A stretch of 64,000 bases of DNA, taken from NCBI RefSeq assembly GCF_019393635.1, contig NC_057861.1, forward strand, positions 85,243,827-85,307,826, read 5' to 3'. The notes beneath the pieces are model-generated. The model ran no database searches. It saw only the letters and a list, made by a program, of their open reading frames with translations, and was not told where the DNA came from. Both the position numbers and the translations under genes were made by a program. Shown one piece after another: positions 23,064-34,011 of this stretch. The DNA comes from Dromiciops gliroides (Eukaryota > Chordata > Mammalia > Microbiotheria > Microbiotheriidae). Position 1 is the stretch's first letter. Every line of letters begins with the position of its first letter.

Positions 23064-23335
23064 TGCAATGTTAATGTTTAGTCAATTTTTCAGTCATGTT
23101 TGACTCTTTGTGACCCTGTTTTGGGGTTTTCTTGGAAAGATCCTAGAATGGTTGGCCATTTTTTTCTCTAGCTCATTTGACAGATAAGGAAACTAAGGCA
23201 AACAGGGTTCAGGGTTCAGTGACTTGCCCAGGGTCACATAGCTAGTAAATGTCTGAGGACAGACTTGAATTCAGGAAGATGAGTCTTCCTGACTCCAGGC
23301 CTGGCACTCCATCCACTGCACCAACTAGCTGCCCC
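23064..23335 (-). repeat. MAR1-like SINE
   Basis: Minus-strand copy ending in the SINE head CACCAACTAGCTGCCCC. Confidence 0.82.
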
Positions 23336-23545
23336 AGTGATGCACTGACCAACCACAATTCCAAAGGACCAATGATGAAGCTACTCATCTTCTGACTGAG
23401 GTGATGGGGTCAAGATGTAGAATGAAATAGACATTTTTTGGACATAGCCAATATGGGGGATTTGTTTTACTTGGCTTTACTATGTTTGAAAAAGGGCTTT
23501 GATTTTCTTTTTTCTTTCTTACAATGGGAGATGGAGGTGGTAGGG

Positions 23546-23550
<5 letters not shown>

Positions 23551-23613
<63 letters not shown>
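23551..23613. repeat. (GA)n microsatellite
   Basis: About 30 GA units with one A insertion. Confidence 0.95.
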
Positions 23614-23817
23614 ATATGAGAATAAATGCTTGATAATTGAAAAGAATAAAATAAAATTTGAATGAGTGTAGTAGATGAATACTGTCCCTTAGCAGTATCA
23701 TGCCTTCTGGGAAGCCTAAACCCCAACCACCCAAGTCCAGACCTAAAAGCCACCATAAAATATATTTCTTCCAGGGAATAAAACTAGCACTTCCATCGAT
23801 GAAAGCTTTACAGTGGT

Positions 23818-23905
23818 AAATTTTGGCTTAACATAAGGAAGGACACTCTAATAATTAGAGTTTTCCAGAAATGGCACGGGCTGCCCCATGAGATGCATTC
23901 TCTAA
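23818..23905 (+). repeat. CR1/L3 3'-end fragment
   Basis: CTAATAATTAGAGTTTTCCA and GGGCTGCC match 49830-49880 and 62075-62110. Confidence 0.6.
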
Positions 23906-24125
23906 CACTGAAGTGCTGACTGGGTAACTATGTGGCAAGAATGTTGCCTGGGCAGTGCATGCCTCAAACAGGGTAGGGCAAGAGGTTCTCATAGATTGCT
24001 TCAAACTTGTGAATTCTACATTTGCACAAGGCCCATCCCCATCCTACTGCCCTCATCTGTAAAACAAGGAGGAGATTGGACTGGATAGTCCAAAGGTTAT
24101 TCCTAGTGTTAATATTCTATGACTT

Positions 24126-24262
24126 GGGGCAGCTAAGTGGCACAGCGGATAGTGCACTGGTCCTGGAGTCAAAAGGAACTGGGTTCAAATCTGGCCTCAA
24201 ACACTTGACACTTACTAGCTGTGTGACCCTGGGCAAGTCACTTAACCCTCATTGCTTTAAAA
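24126..24262 (+). repeat. tRNA-derived marsupial SINE
   Basis: Nearly full-length, tail short. Confidence 0.88.
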
Positions 24263-24264
24263 TA

Positions 24265-24415
24265 ACCAGGGCTATCTCCAGTCATCCTGATCCATATCTT
24301 GCCACTGGACCCAGATGGCTCTGGAGGAGAGATTGAGGTTGGTGACCTTGCACAGCCTCCATCACTTAAATCCAATTTATTGCAATTCATGATGGTCCTC
24401 TTGGACAAACAATAA
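24265..24415 (-). repeat. Repeat X copy 3
   Basis: Minus-strand: CTTGCCACTGGACCCAGATG is the exact complement of the repeat X hallmark. Confidence 0.65.
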
Positions 24416-24576
24416 TTCTATGACTTAGTGACTGGTCCTGGGACATGTGCGCATGGGCTAATAAGCTTGCATTTGCTCACCTATACACTAACACATCTCT
24501 GAACCTTTCTTTCTGATGCCCTGGGAGTGGGATCAGCCCTTATGACTTTGATAAGTGACAGTTACAAGGTTGATAC

Positions 24577-24714
24577 CTGTTTCTTTACTTTGATCATACA
24601 GCTGATCTCTGAACAGTCTTGCAGCTGAATTTTGTGAGGTGGCCTTGAGAAGTCCTTTATGTTCCAGACATAAATGTCTCTGTTTCCAGCACATGCTGCC
24701 CAGACCTGGTCTTG
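24577..24714 (-). CDS. DENND3: DENND3 exon: WD40 propeller, fifth blade
   Basis: 138 nt, phase 0 to 0 (46 codons). The acceptor is TATTTTTAG and the donor CAG/GTATC. It encodes residues 652-697: QDQVWAACAGNRDIYVWNIK, then DFSRPPHKIQLQDCSEISCM and IKVKKQ. VWAACAGNRDIYVWNIKD is a textbook WD repeat with the closing Trp. The following intron, 24576-17866, is 6.7 kb and carries a nested L2/L1/SINE stack and an LTR. Confidence 0.94.
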
Positions 24715-24821
24715 CTAAAAATACAAGAGAGCGTGGGACATTTTTACTCAGGTATTTTCACTGCTAAGCAATATCTGACTTGCCAATAATGTTCCACCCA
24801 TAATGAACTATTCTGAAATAC

Positions 24822-24940
24822 CTCGGGAACCAGATGGAAACAGAGGAAAGAGGTGCAGATTTCCTTCAAGAGCTCATCAATTTTCAGTTCTTGTCGAAGA
24901 AATCCATATGTTGTCACAACCATAATGCTCCGGCCTACGC
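24822..24940 (-). CDS. DENND3: DENND3 exon: WD40 propeller, fourth blade
   Basis: 119 nt, phase 1 in and phase 0 out. The acceptor is AATATTGCAG with an upstream T run, and the donor GAG/GTATTT. It encodes residues 612-651: CVGRSIMVVTTYGFLRQELK, then IDELLKEICTSFLCFHLVPE. With the preceding LHNGCLWC this forms one blade. The next exon follows after an intron of only 107 bp. Confidence 0.92.
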
Positions 24941-25261
24941 CTGCAATATTTAAAAAAAAAAAAGAGAGAGAGAGAAAAAGATGCTCAGAATGGGTATACT
25001 GAAATCACAGATAAAGAAAGAAGCCGTATTTCTGAGGAAACCTAAAAGTGAAATAGGGCTTAACTGTCATAGAACAAACCAAGTGGAAGATTCAAGGAAA
25101 AATAGTTTAAATGAAAGAAAAATACTCTCACTAGGCTTTATGGAGCACTTCTCTATTTATTTGTGCGTTCCTTCATTTCTTCATTCATTCACTCATTTAC
25201 TTATGTCCTTACCTATTTATTTATTTATTTATTCATTTATTTGTTTGTGGTTGGTTTTTTG

Positions 25262-25402
25262 GGAGGTGGGGCAATGGGGGTTAAGTGACTTGCCCAAGGT
25301 CACTCAGCTAGTAAGTATCAAGTGTCTGAGGCCAGATTTGAACTCAGGTCCTCCTGAATCCAGGAGGGCTGGTGCTTTACCTACTGCACCACCTAGTTTC
25401 CC
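25262..25402 (-). repeat. tRNA-derived marsupial SINE
   Basis: Minus-strand copy next to an ATTT-rich stretch (25160-25250). Confidence 0.88.
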
Positions 25403-25473
25403 CCCATTCATTGAGTTAGAAAGTGCTTTTCAAATCTGTATGTTAAATATCAAATTTGAATATTTGTTAAATC

Positions 25474-25600
25474 CCTAGGTGGTGCAGCGGATAAAACACC
25501 AACCTTGGATTCAGGAGGACTTGAGTTCAAATTCGGCCTCAGATACTTGACACTTACTAGCTGTGTGACCCTGGGCAAGTCACTTAACCCTCACTGATGG
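25474..25600 (+). repeat. tRNA-derived marsupial SINE (short 5' end)
   Basis: Lacks the first bases of the head. It forms an inverted pair with the previous copy about 70 bp away. Confidence 0.85.
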
Positions 25601-25644
25601 GGGGTGGGGTGGGGGGATGGAATTCCTACCATGCTCAAGGGCCC

Positions 25645-25880
25645 GAGAGTTGGTGTATTGGATAGAGGGTTGGACCTGTAGTCAGGAAGACCTGAATTCA
25701 AATCCAGTCCAGACACTTAACTACCTCTGGGTAAGTCACTTAACCTGTGTCAACCCCAGTTTTCCTCATCTGCAAAATAGGAATAATAATAGCACCCACC
25801 TCCTGGGGTTGTCATAAGGATCCAATGAGGTAATATTTGTGAAGCACCCGCCACATAATAAATGCTTAATAAATGCCCGC
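25645..25880 (+). repeat. CORE-SINE (MIR/THER type)
   Basis: GAATTCAAATCCAGTCC, TTTTCCTCATCTGCAAAATA, and the tail AATAAATGCTTAATAAATGC. Confidence 0.75.
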
Positions 25881-26034
25881 TGTTATTATTATGGCTGGGG
25901 GTGGGGGAACAAGGATGAGTAGATTAGGATCTTATATTCTAGTGAGGGATATGCCACTCATCCAGATGTCTAGAATAAAAAGACAGAATGGTAACTGCAC
26001 AAGAGATGTGCAAAAGAAAATAATTTTTAAAAAG

Positions 26035-27090
26035 TATTTCGTTACTCTATTTTCTTTTTACCTATTCCTCCTCAAAAGTGTTTTACTTCTGACTATCCTC
26101 TTCTACGCTCTGTACTCCCTTTTTTCACGCTTCCTTCCTTATCCTTCTCCCCTCCTACTTTCCTGCAGGGATAAATAGATTACTCCTCCCAATTGGGTAT
26201 GAATGCTATTCCCTCCATGCGCCCACTCCAATGAGATCAAGGTCCCTGAGCTAATTCTGTGTTCTAAATTTTTCTTCCTCCCTCCCTCCTCAACCCTCCC
26301 TATGAGATCAAGCAATTCAATATGTCATACTTGTGCAGTAATGCAGAACATCTTCATCTTCCTTGAAAGTGTTTTGCTTTTTACTGCTCTCTCCCCCAAT
26401 CTGCCCTTCTCTCCTTCCCTTCTTCCTGCCCTCCTTATCTCCCTTCCGTCCCTCAGGGCAAAAATACATTACTATACCTACTTGAGTATGTATATTATTC
26501 CTTCTTAGAGCCAATTCTGATGATATTAAGGTTCACTCACTCCCCAACCCCTTCCCCCTCTTCTCCTCCCCTCCACAAGCTTTTTTCTTGTTTCCTTCAT
26601 GTGAACTACCTCTTCCTAGACCATCTCTCCCCTTCTCCCTCCCCCAGTCTATTCCTCCTACACATCAACCCTATTTTAATGATGTCATCATGGGTTAGTT
26701 AGGTGGCACAGTGGACAAAGCACCAGCTCTGGACCCAGGAGGCCCCAAGCCCAAATCCGGCCCCAGACATAAGACACCCCACCCTGTCTGCCCCACAAAG
26801 AATAAAACATAAATGCTTTACAGATATCATCCCTTCATATTCAGTTCAGACCTGTGTCTTCTGTGAATTCCTTACTGAGATAGTTCTTATGAGTTTGAAG
26901 TATTATCTTCCCATGTAGGAATGCAAATAGTTTGATCTTTTAATATCCCTCATGAAGCCTTTTTCCTATTTACCTTTTTATGCTTCTCCAGGGTCTTGTA
27001 TTTGAAAGTCAAATTTTCTTTTCAGTTCAGGTCTTTTAGTGGGATGGAGGGAAATAGTTATGATGATTGATTATAATGGCAAAACGTATG
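26035..27090. repeat. Pyrimidine-rich marsupial LINE-associated repeat
   Basis: CTCCCTCC/CTTCCC-rich, with internal repetition (a TAAATAGATTACTCCTCCCA-like line recurs at 26461) and GTATTTGAAAGTCAAATTTT. I recognise this as a common marsupial interspersed repeat, probably L1-linked, but cannot name it. Split by a SINE at 26695. Confidence 0.45.
26695..26803 (+). repeat. Diverged tRNA-derived marsupial SINE
   Basis: Head TTAGTTAGGTGGCACAGTGG. The 3' half is rearranged and unusually C-rich. Confidence 0.7.
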
Positions 27091-27149
27091 GTACCTACTT
27101 TCCTGGGCTTTTATGAAGAAAATTCTCTGTCAAGCTTAAGGTACTATAT

Positions 27150-27655
27150 ACAGGTTATAATGAACAGGATACTATCAGAAAAACCTGGAAAGACCTACAT
27201 GAACTGAAGCAGAGTGAAATGTACTATATATAAAATAACAGCAATAGCGGGGGATGATCTGCTGGGAAGCATGTGGTTATTTTCAGCAAAGCAATGATCC
27301 AATATAACCCTGAAGGACTTATGAAGATTATAGCCCATCTGCAGAGAAAGAACTGATAGTATCTGAAAACAGATGCAAACACATTTAAAAAATTTTTTTT
27401 TCTTTTCCTCTTTGACAATTCCTTAATCAGAAGTTTTGGATTTTTTTGACTGTTTTCTCTCACAACTAGCTAATATGGGAATTTTTCCATGACTACTCAT
27501 GTATAACTTACTTTGAATTGCTTGAGTTCTTGTGGGTGGGGGGGTGGGAATGGAGGGAGGAAGAGAAGTTGGAACACAAAATTTTTAAAAATTGATGTTA
27601 AAATTTGTTTTTACATATATTTTGGAAAATAAAATTCTATTAAAAAGAAAAAAAA
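27150..27655 (+). repeat. Marsupial L1 3' end
   Basis: AAAACCTGGAAAGACCTACA, GATGATCTGCTGGGAAGC, ending GGAAAATAAAATTCTATT and A-rich tail. Confidence 0.8.
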
Positions 27656-27769
27656 AGAAAAAGAAAAAAAAGTATTTCATTAGAATGCACTTGTTGAAAA
27701 GTGAGACAGAGAAACAAACTGCTCAGCCAACTGGGCAAAAAAGTGCCCAGTGTTTACAGAGAGCTATGC

Positions 27770-28060
27770 AAGCCATTGAGGCATCTAGGTGTTACTGTTG
27801 ATAGACTACTTGGCTGGGAGTCAGGAGTTCAAATCTAGCCTAAACATTTACTAGCTGTGTGACCCTGGGAAAGTCACTTAACCCTCATTGTCCTGCAAAA
27901 CAAAACAAAACAAAAACAAATTGCCTAACCCCATTTGCCTCAGTTTCCTCATATGTAAATGAGCTAGAGAAGGGAATGACAAACCACTCCAGTATCTTTG
28001 ACAAGAGAACCCCAAATGGGGTGATTAAGAGTCAGATATGACTGAATAACAAAAATGCTA
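27770..28060 (+). repeat. MAR1-like SINE with internal A-rich insertion
   Basis: SINE-like first half to about 27895, A/C-rich stretch, then CTCAGTTTCCTCATATGTAA to GACTGAATAACAAAA. Confidence 0.7.
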
Positions 28061-28275
28061 GGTATTGGAGGAGATGCGTTTAGTTGAAACATGGTCTCTG
28101 ATCTCATAAAGCCATGTGGTTTAGTAGGGGGGGCTATGTGAACCCAGGTAACTCTAACACATAGTACTACATGATAAGAACATTAGAATGGTACCAAATC
28201 AAGTGTTATGGGAGGCTGGAAGAGGAAAGGTAGAACGCAGCTTCACAGAGGTGGTGGCAGAGCCTGATTCGGGTT

Positions 28276-28432
28276 TTTTTGTTTGTTTGTTTTTTAGTGA
28301 GGCACTTGGGGTTAAGTGACTTGCCTAAGGTCACACACCTAGTAAGTGTTAAGTGTCTGAGGCCGCATTTGAACTCAGGTCCTCCTGACTCCAGGGCCAG
28401 TGCTCTAACCACTGTGTCACCTAGCTGCCCCC
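28276..28432 (-). repeat. tRNA-derived marsupial SINE
   Basis: Minus-strand full-length copy, GATTCGGGTTTT duplicated. Confidence 0.92.
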
Positions 28433-28869
28433 AGATTCGGGTTTTAAAGAATGAATAGGACTGGTGAGTCTCATTTGTCTTGCAAAGTGTTTTGCAGATG
28501 CATTCTTCAGTTATCCCCTGAACATCTGATTCACTGAAGAATTTTCCTGCTTAATTCATCAATGCAAACTTCAGTTGGTTGAAGTAACCTTAAGAAAGTA
28601 GTATTATGTTCAGGTACCAAGAAATGGACCTTTTGCTAAAACTCTTGAAATGTTAAAAAGAAAAAAAAAGCAAGAATAGGAGAAGGAGGAGGTGATAATA
28701 TGTGTAAGGAACAGCATGAGAAAAATCACAAGGAAGGGAAAACACAAAATGTGTTCTAGGGGTACAGGATAATTGAGTTTGATCAGGACATAGAGGACAC
28801 AAAGGGGAGTAACATGAACGGTGGGAGGCCTTGAAAGACAAGCCATGGAGTTTTAATGTTACATGTCAG

Positions 28870-29250
28870 GCAATAAGGAGCAAATACGTGTGACCCTGTA
28901 CAAGTCACTTCACTTGTTTGTCTCAGTCTCCTCAACTATAAAATGGGATAATGATAGCACCAACCGTGCAGAGTTGTTTGAGGATCAACAATGATGGAGA
29001 TGATGATGATGACAGCTAGCATTTATACGATACTAATTGCTTTATAATTAATATCTCATTTTATCTTCTCTCAACAACCCTGAAAAGTAGGTGCTATTAT
29101 CATCACCATTTTACAGAGTAGGAACCTGGGGTAAACAGAGGTTAAGTGACTGCCCAGGGTCACACAGCTAATGAGCATCTGAGGCCAGATTTGAACTCAG
29201 GTCTTCCTGACTCCAGCCCCAGCGCTCTACCCATGGTGCCACCTGACTAA
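28870..29250 (+). repeat. Two adjacent CORE-SINEs
   Basis: The first has CTATAAAATGGGATAATGAT. The second (from about 28995) has TAGCATTTATACGATACT, CTCAACAACCCTGAAAAGTA and GGTCACACAGCTAATGAGCA. Confidence 0.75.
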
Positions 29251-29329
29251 CTCATGAGATCAAATGAGATATTTGCAAAAACTCTTAGGACATAGTAGGT
29301 GCTACATAAATGCTTACTCCCTTCTCTTC

Positions 29330-29800
29330 CAAATAAATGATATAACTAGATCTTTGCATAAGACTTTATGGTAAATCCTGCAAGGTAATAACTATTTCAT
29401 TTTTACCTTTGTGTCCCCAGCATTTAGTACAGTACCTGGTTCACAGTAGGTGCCCAATAAATGCTTGTTGATTCGAATAAGGAAGACTAATGTGGCAGGA
29501 TGAGGAAGGATTAATTAGAAGAGAATGCTCCTCCTCCATATCTCCGCCTCCTGGCTTCCCTCAGAATTCAGCTTAAATCCCACTTTCTATAAGAAATCCT
29601 TCCTGGCCTTCCCTTAAGCCCCTCCCTGGTACCTTCCCTCTAGGACTGCCTTCCACTTACACCTGTACATATCCTCTACGTACCATATTTTGCTCCCCTC
29701 AGGCAGGGGCCAGGTTCTTACTTTTCTCTGTACCGCTGGGACTTAGCACAATAGCTGGTGTGCAGTAAGAGCTCAATAAATGCTTGCTGACTGACAGGGG
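29330..29800 (+). repeat. Two L2 3' ends
   Basis: Both end in the L2 tail (AATAAATGCTTGTTGATTC at 29457; AATAAATGCTTGCTGACTGA at 29775). Confidence 0.75.
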
Positions 29801-29804
29801 TTAC

Positions 29805-30340
29805 GGGTCAGAAGAACAATTAAGGAGCCACTGTAGAAATCCTGATGGGGGATGAGGGCACAGACTGGCAGCAATGGAAACAGCTAGAAGGGCCCAGCGT
29901 GAGGGATGATGCTGAGAGCCTGGCAGCCTCCGCAAAGTGACAATGATTATAGCAGTCAATTCGGCCAAGATCGACGTCTGTCTCTGGGGAGCAGTTTAAG
30001 TAGATGCTCACCCCCCTGCATAATGCTTCCTGACCAACCAACATGATTTCACTTTAATGTCCTCGATATGTTAGAGCCACCTTGATGCTGTGAAGCCCTG
30101 TAGTCACTTTGAGAGGGATTCCCATTTATAATGTTCCCTGGAAGCTAGTGTTCCCTGTAATGTCATTCTGAGTAACATTGTGTCACCGTACAACCATCAA
30201 TTATGTTAGGGAAGCTGTGCCTGCCAACTTTGGCTCTGAGGTTTAACATTATGGACGTCAATTCAACCTTTAATGAAAACTACTGGGTTAAAAATAATCG
30301 GCTCAAAGCATTGAATAATTAGCAGTAGCTAAATCTGATT
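29805..30340. other. Unique intronic sequence
   Basis: No repeat or exon recognised between 29805 and 30340, in the DENND3 intron between exons 31313-31452 and 24822-24940. Confidence 0.4.
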
Positions 30341-30344
30341 AGGT

Positions 30345-30575
30345 TTAGAAGCAACTCAGTAAAGTAGGAAAAAGGTTGAACTTGGAGTCAGGGGAGACCT
30401 GGGTTTGAATCTTGATTCTAATGACTACTGGCTGTATAAACATGGGCAAGCCACTGAGACTCAGGTTCCTCCTCCATAAAATGGGGTTATTAATACTTAT
30501 ATTAGTTACCTCACAAGGTTGTTGTAAGGATCAAATGAGACAGGCTTGGCAAACCTTAAAGCACTGTTATGTATT
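30345..30575 (+). repeat. CORE-SINE (MIR/THER type)
   Basis: CCTCCATAAAATGGGGTTAT and GTAAGGATCAAATGAGA blocks. Confidence 0.7.
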
Positions 30576-30596
30576 ACTGTTAAAGGGAGGGAGAGG

Positions 30597-30757
30597 GGGG
30601 CAGCTAGATGGCGCAGTGGTAAAGCACCGGCCCTGGATTCAGGAGTACCTGAGTTCAAATCCGGTCTCAGACACTTGATACTTACTAGCTGTGTGACCCT
30701 GGGCAAGTCACTTAACCCTCATTGCCCTGCAAAAAAACAAACAAACAAAAAAACAAA
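30597..30757 (+). repeat. tRNA-derived marsupial SINE
   Basis: Full-length, AAAGGGAGGGAGAG duplicated. Confidence 0.9.
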
Positions 30758-31022
30758 ATAAAGGGAGGGAGAGAAGGAGAGGAGAGAGGGAAAGAAAGAG
30801 AAAAGAAAGGAACAAAGAGGGAGAGAGAAAGAGGGAAAGAGAAAAAGAGAGGGAGACAGAGGATAAGAGGGAGAGAAAGAGAAAGAAGAATAGAGGTAGA
30901 GGGAAAGAAAGAGGGAGAGAGGGAGAGAGAAAGGGAAAGAGGAAGAGAGGGAAAGAGATGGAAAGAGAGAGGGAAAGAGAGAGAGGGAGAGAAGAATAGA
31001 GAGGGAGAGAGAAAGAGAGGAA
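30758..31022 (+). repeat. Purine-only GA-rich tract
   Basis: About 265 bp of nearly uninterrupted A and G (a few T and C), irregular GGGAGAGAAAGA units. It is polypyrimidine in the DENND3 transcript. Confidence 0.93.
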
Positions 31023-31114
31023 AACCTGTTTTATGAAAGTAAAAACAGAGAAAGTAGAAAATAAATTCAAAGAGAATCTAAGTGCTAAGATTCCACTTAT
31101 AGATACCTACTTAT

Positions 31115-31230
31115 TTCCATTTTGTTTCTCCCCTCAGAATGTAAGCCCCTTGAGGGCAGGGAATGTTTTGGCTTTTATTTTTATCTCCAGCATACACTAT
31201 GGACTTAATGCTTGTTGGTTTGCTGACTGA
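31115..31230 (+). repeat. L2 3' end
   Basis: AAGCCCCTTGAGGGCAGGGA and the ACTTAATGCTTGTTGG-like tail. Confidence 0.7.
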
Positions 31231-31312
31231 AAAGTGAGAATGAACTTAAATAAAATTGCAATGCTAAATTAGTTCCAAAATATATTTTGATTGTGTGCAT
31301 CAGCAGACTTAC

Positions 31313-31452
31313 AGCACCAAAGGCAGCCATTATGAAGTTTAAAGGAAGTCAGAGTTTGGCACGGCAGGTGAAATCTCCTATTCACTTTCAGGGTACTGAC
31401 ATTCCAAGCAATGATGACTCCATCCAAACTGCATGAATAGACTTCACTGCTG
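31313..31452 (-). CDS. DENND3: DENND3 exon: WD40 propeller, third blade, tandem acceptor
   Basis: 140 nt, phase 2 in and phase 1 out. The donor is GTGCT/GTAAG. The acceptor reads TTTAACAGCAGCAGTG, so three consecutive in-frame AGs are available and the exon could start at 31452, 31449 or 31446. I chose the first, nearest the pyrimidine tract. It encodes residues 565-611: [19 protein letters not shown], then [12 protein letters not shown] and [24 protein letters not shown] is a standard WD-repeat ending. Confidence 0.93.
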
Positions 31453-31639
31453 CTGTTAAAAAAAGAAAAATTTTAGGACTCATTTTTGTGTACACTTTAA
31501 TTCAAGTGAGAGTATGTAAGCCATGGGAATAGTAAATAAATGACACGGAGAACTAGGGTTAAAATACTGATGCTAAGAAATAAGAACAGCAATTTGATAA
31601 TACCAAAAGTTTACTTCAATTTCATCAAGTCAGGGCATG

Positions 31640-32200
31640 ACTTGGTTTGATAGGATGACAGATGCTTCTTATCCCTGACTACTACTCTGCCTCTCGTGCT
31701 TACTATGTGTGACCTTGTATAAGTTACTTGGCCTCAGTTTCCACATTTGTAAAATAAGGAGACTGGATTAGATGACTTCTGAGGACCTTTCCAGCTTCTG
31801 ATCTTTGGTTCTAGGACTTGTTGCAGGTAATAGTCTATGTCCTATTTTAGGGACTTATTAAACTCTTTTGGTGATGATGCTGGTGATGAGAATAATAACA
31901 GTTCCCACTTCTCAGACAAAATATTATATCATTAGTAATTAGTAATATTATTATTACTACCCATTTTAAAGATGAGCAAACAGGCGGATCTCATGAAGTG
32001 ATCTGGTCAGTTACACAACTGTAGAGGCTGTGGGGTACAGTGGAGAGAGCCGGCCATAGAACCAGGAAGGCTTGTGTCCATATGTCCCTGACACAGTGGA
32101 TAGACAGCCAGCTTTGGAGCCAGGAAGGCTCAAATTCAGGCCCTACCTCTGAAACATACTGGCTGTGGGACCCTGGGCAAATCACCTAATCTCTGAGATT
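31640..32200 (+). repeat. CORE-SINE fragments (three)
   Basis: 31655-31830 (CCTCAGTTTCCACATTTGTA), about 31870-32010, and 32030-32200 (GGAGCCAGGAAGGCTCAAAT). All decayed. Confidence 0.6.
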
Positions 32201-32211
32201 ATAAATAGTAG

Positions 32212-32555
32212 TGTAACAATTGGAATGACACCACTTGCTGGAGATTTACTGTAGGAAAGCTCTGCCATGAGGAGAAGGTGCCTGAGGGCAAGACATGTGG
32301 CTTTTCTTTGGTGTCAGGAAGTGACGTTGGCTTGGGGGAGGAAGAAGGGGCGAGGCTGGCTCTCTCCATCTCTTTCCTGAGGACTCTGGTGGAGAGTGGA
32401 GCTAAAAAATGTGCTGTCCCTTTGATAGATAGATGAATCTAGGCCTTTCTCTCTCTCTTTACCAAATTCTTATTCTCCTTAATAAATGCTTAAAAGTCTA
32501 AACTATTGCTAAAGTTTATAATTTCTTGGTGATCACTCATTAGATATTTTAGACA
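32212..32555 (+). mobile_element. Solo ERV LTR, family B, plus copy
   Basis: 344 bp, from TGTAACAATTGGAATGAC to TTTTAGACA, flanked by a 4-bp GTAG duplication (32208-32211 and 32556-32559). AATAAA at about 32482. Same family as 21550-21896 but in opposite orientation. No coding sequence. Confidence 0.87.
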
Positions 32556-32714
32556 GTAGAAAAGGTGTTGACTTATATGGACAGAGGGAGTTCCCTGCCA
32601 ATGAAAAAAACCCATCTAGCCCTTCATCTCTTTCCCCCCTACCCATACCACTAATAAGCGGGGTAGTCAGGGCTTCAACTTAGTTATCTAACACCAGATA
32701 GGGGAGAGCTCCTT

Positions 32715-32915
32715 CCACTAAAACTGGATTTCTGAATATTTTTTTGTGTCATGGATCCCACTGGCAGCTGGTAAAGCTGAACCAGAACCAGGCTTTTAAA
32801 TGCATAAAACAAAATATACAGGACTACAAAGGATTGTGCTGAAACAGAATTCTCCAAAAATGTGTTTAAAAAACAAGTCCATAGGTCCCAGGTTAAGAAC
32901 CCCTGCGCTATGCAA
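32715..32915 (+). repeat. hAT-like non-autonomous DNA element
   Basis: GTCATGGATCCCACTGGCAG, AAATGCATAAAACAAAATAT, and the terminal CAGGTTAAGAACCCCTG. Related pieces at 37215-37375, 48430-48610 (minus) and 59541-60385. Confidence 0.6.
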
Positions 32916-33251
32916 ACAAAACCTCGAATAACCAAAAAGCTAAATTATAATTTATAATGTGAAGTTTAATATTTAACATGAATAATAACCAGATATCCCA
33001 ACAAGAGCTTTGCAGGATTAGACTCTAATGAAGACAATATATAATGCTTTCACCCTGTTTTTGCTTAATTTTCATGTTAGTAACTTACAGTCAGTGAAAC
33101 TATAGGAATAAAACTTCCATTATTCAAAGGAAGATAGGACTGCATCATGGGGGAAGTTAAGTATGATACAGTCAAAATAGTACTGAACGGCAATCAAGTC
33201 AGCAGGGTTTGACATCTGGCTTTGCTACTGATTTGTATAAATCTCTTCATC

Positions 33252-33452
33252 TTGGGGCCAGCTAGGTGGCACAGTGGATAAAGCACCGGCCCTGGATTCA
33301 GGAGGCCCTGAGTTCAAATCCGGCCTCAGACACTTGACACTTACTAGCTGTGTGACCCTGGGCAAGTTACTTAACCCTCACTGCTCCCCCCCCAAAAAAA
33401 AAACCAAAACCTCAAACCAAAAAACAAACAAACCAAAAAACCCAAAAACAAA
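33252..33452 (+). repeat. tRNA-derived marsupial SINE
   Basis: Full-length with a long AACCAAA-rich tail. CTTCATCTT duplicated. Confidence 0.9.
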
Positions 33453-33821
33453 GCCCTTCATCTTTCTGGGCCTTAGCATCTTTATCTGTGAAATGTTTGG
33501 GTTAGAGTAGATCTGAGGTGTGAAAATTTTGGCACTCTTGAATCAGATGAAAATGTAATTGAGATCTGTCTACCAAAATAAATTAAAATGTAGTACAATA
33601 TAGATAATGTTAATTTGTGGTTTCCTAAGTCAATATGTAGCCTGCAGGGATACATTTCTATTTGATTTTGATGCCACTGGATTAGATGACCTAAGATCCC
33701 AATAGAATTAAAATTTCTAAGATTTGTTGGCAAAGAGGAGAAAATGTCATTTAAAACAAAATTGCTGCCTATAGCCATGAAGACAATTTAACTTAGGTTA
33801 TGACCTCTTTCCAGAAACAGA

Positions 33822-33924
33822 ATTTTTTTTTTTTTTGGTGAAGCAATTGGGGTTAAGTGACTTGCCCAGGGTCACACAGCTAGTAAGGCCGGTGCTCTAT
33901 CCACTGCGCCACCTTAGCTGTCCC
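33822..33924 (-). repeat. Internally deleted marsupial SINE
   Basis: Minus-strand copy in which CTAGTAAG jumps to GCCGGTGCTCTATC, losing about 45 bp. CAGAAACAGA duplicated. Confidence 0.88.
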
Positions 33925-34011
33925 CCAGAAACAGATTTTAAAACATTTTTTCTTTTTTTTTTTTAGTATTTTGATTCTTATTAAAAGTCACTCTTTTCGG
34001 CCTTAATTTAC

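Larger units (their letters stand above)
22795..23660 (+). repeat. Marsupial L1 3' end, split by MAR1-like SINE
   Basis: L1 3' blocks before 23063 (AACTGATGCAGAGTAAAGTG, GAACCAGGAGAAT) resume at 23355 (ATTCCAAAGGACCAATGATG). A long (GA)n at 23551-23613 lies inside. Confidence 0.7.

Noticed and set aside
23385..23756. 123-codon minus frame with Ser-Leu repeats
   Set aside because: Translation of the (GA)n repeat inside an L1 3' end.
24981..25478. 165-codon plus-strand frame
   Set aside because: Runs through an (ATTT)-rich stretch and the antisense of a SINE; composition gives no sign of selection.
30708..31070. 120-codon minus frame rich in Ser/Leu/Phe and the opposite Arg/Glu/Gly frame
   Set aside because: Low-complexity purine tract plus SINE end.
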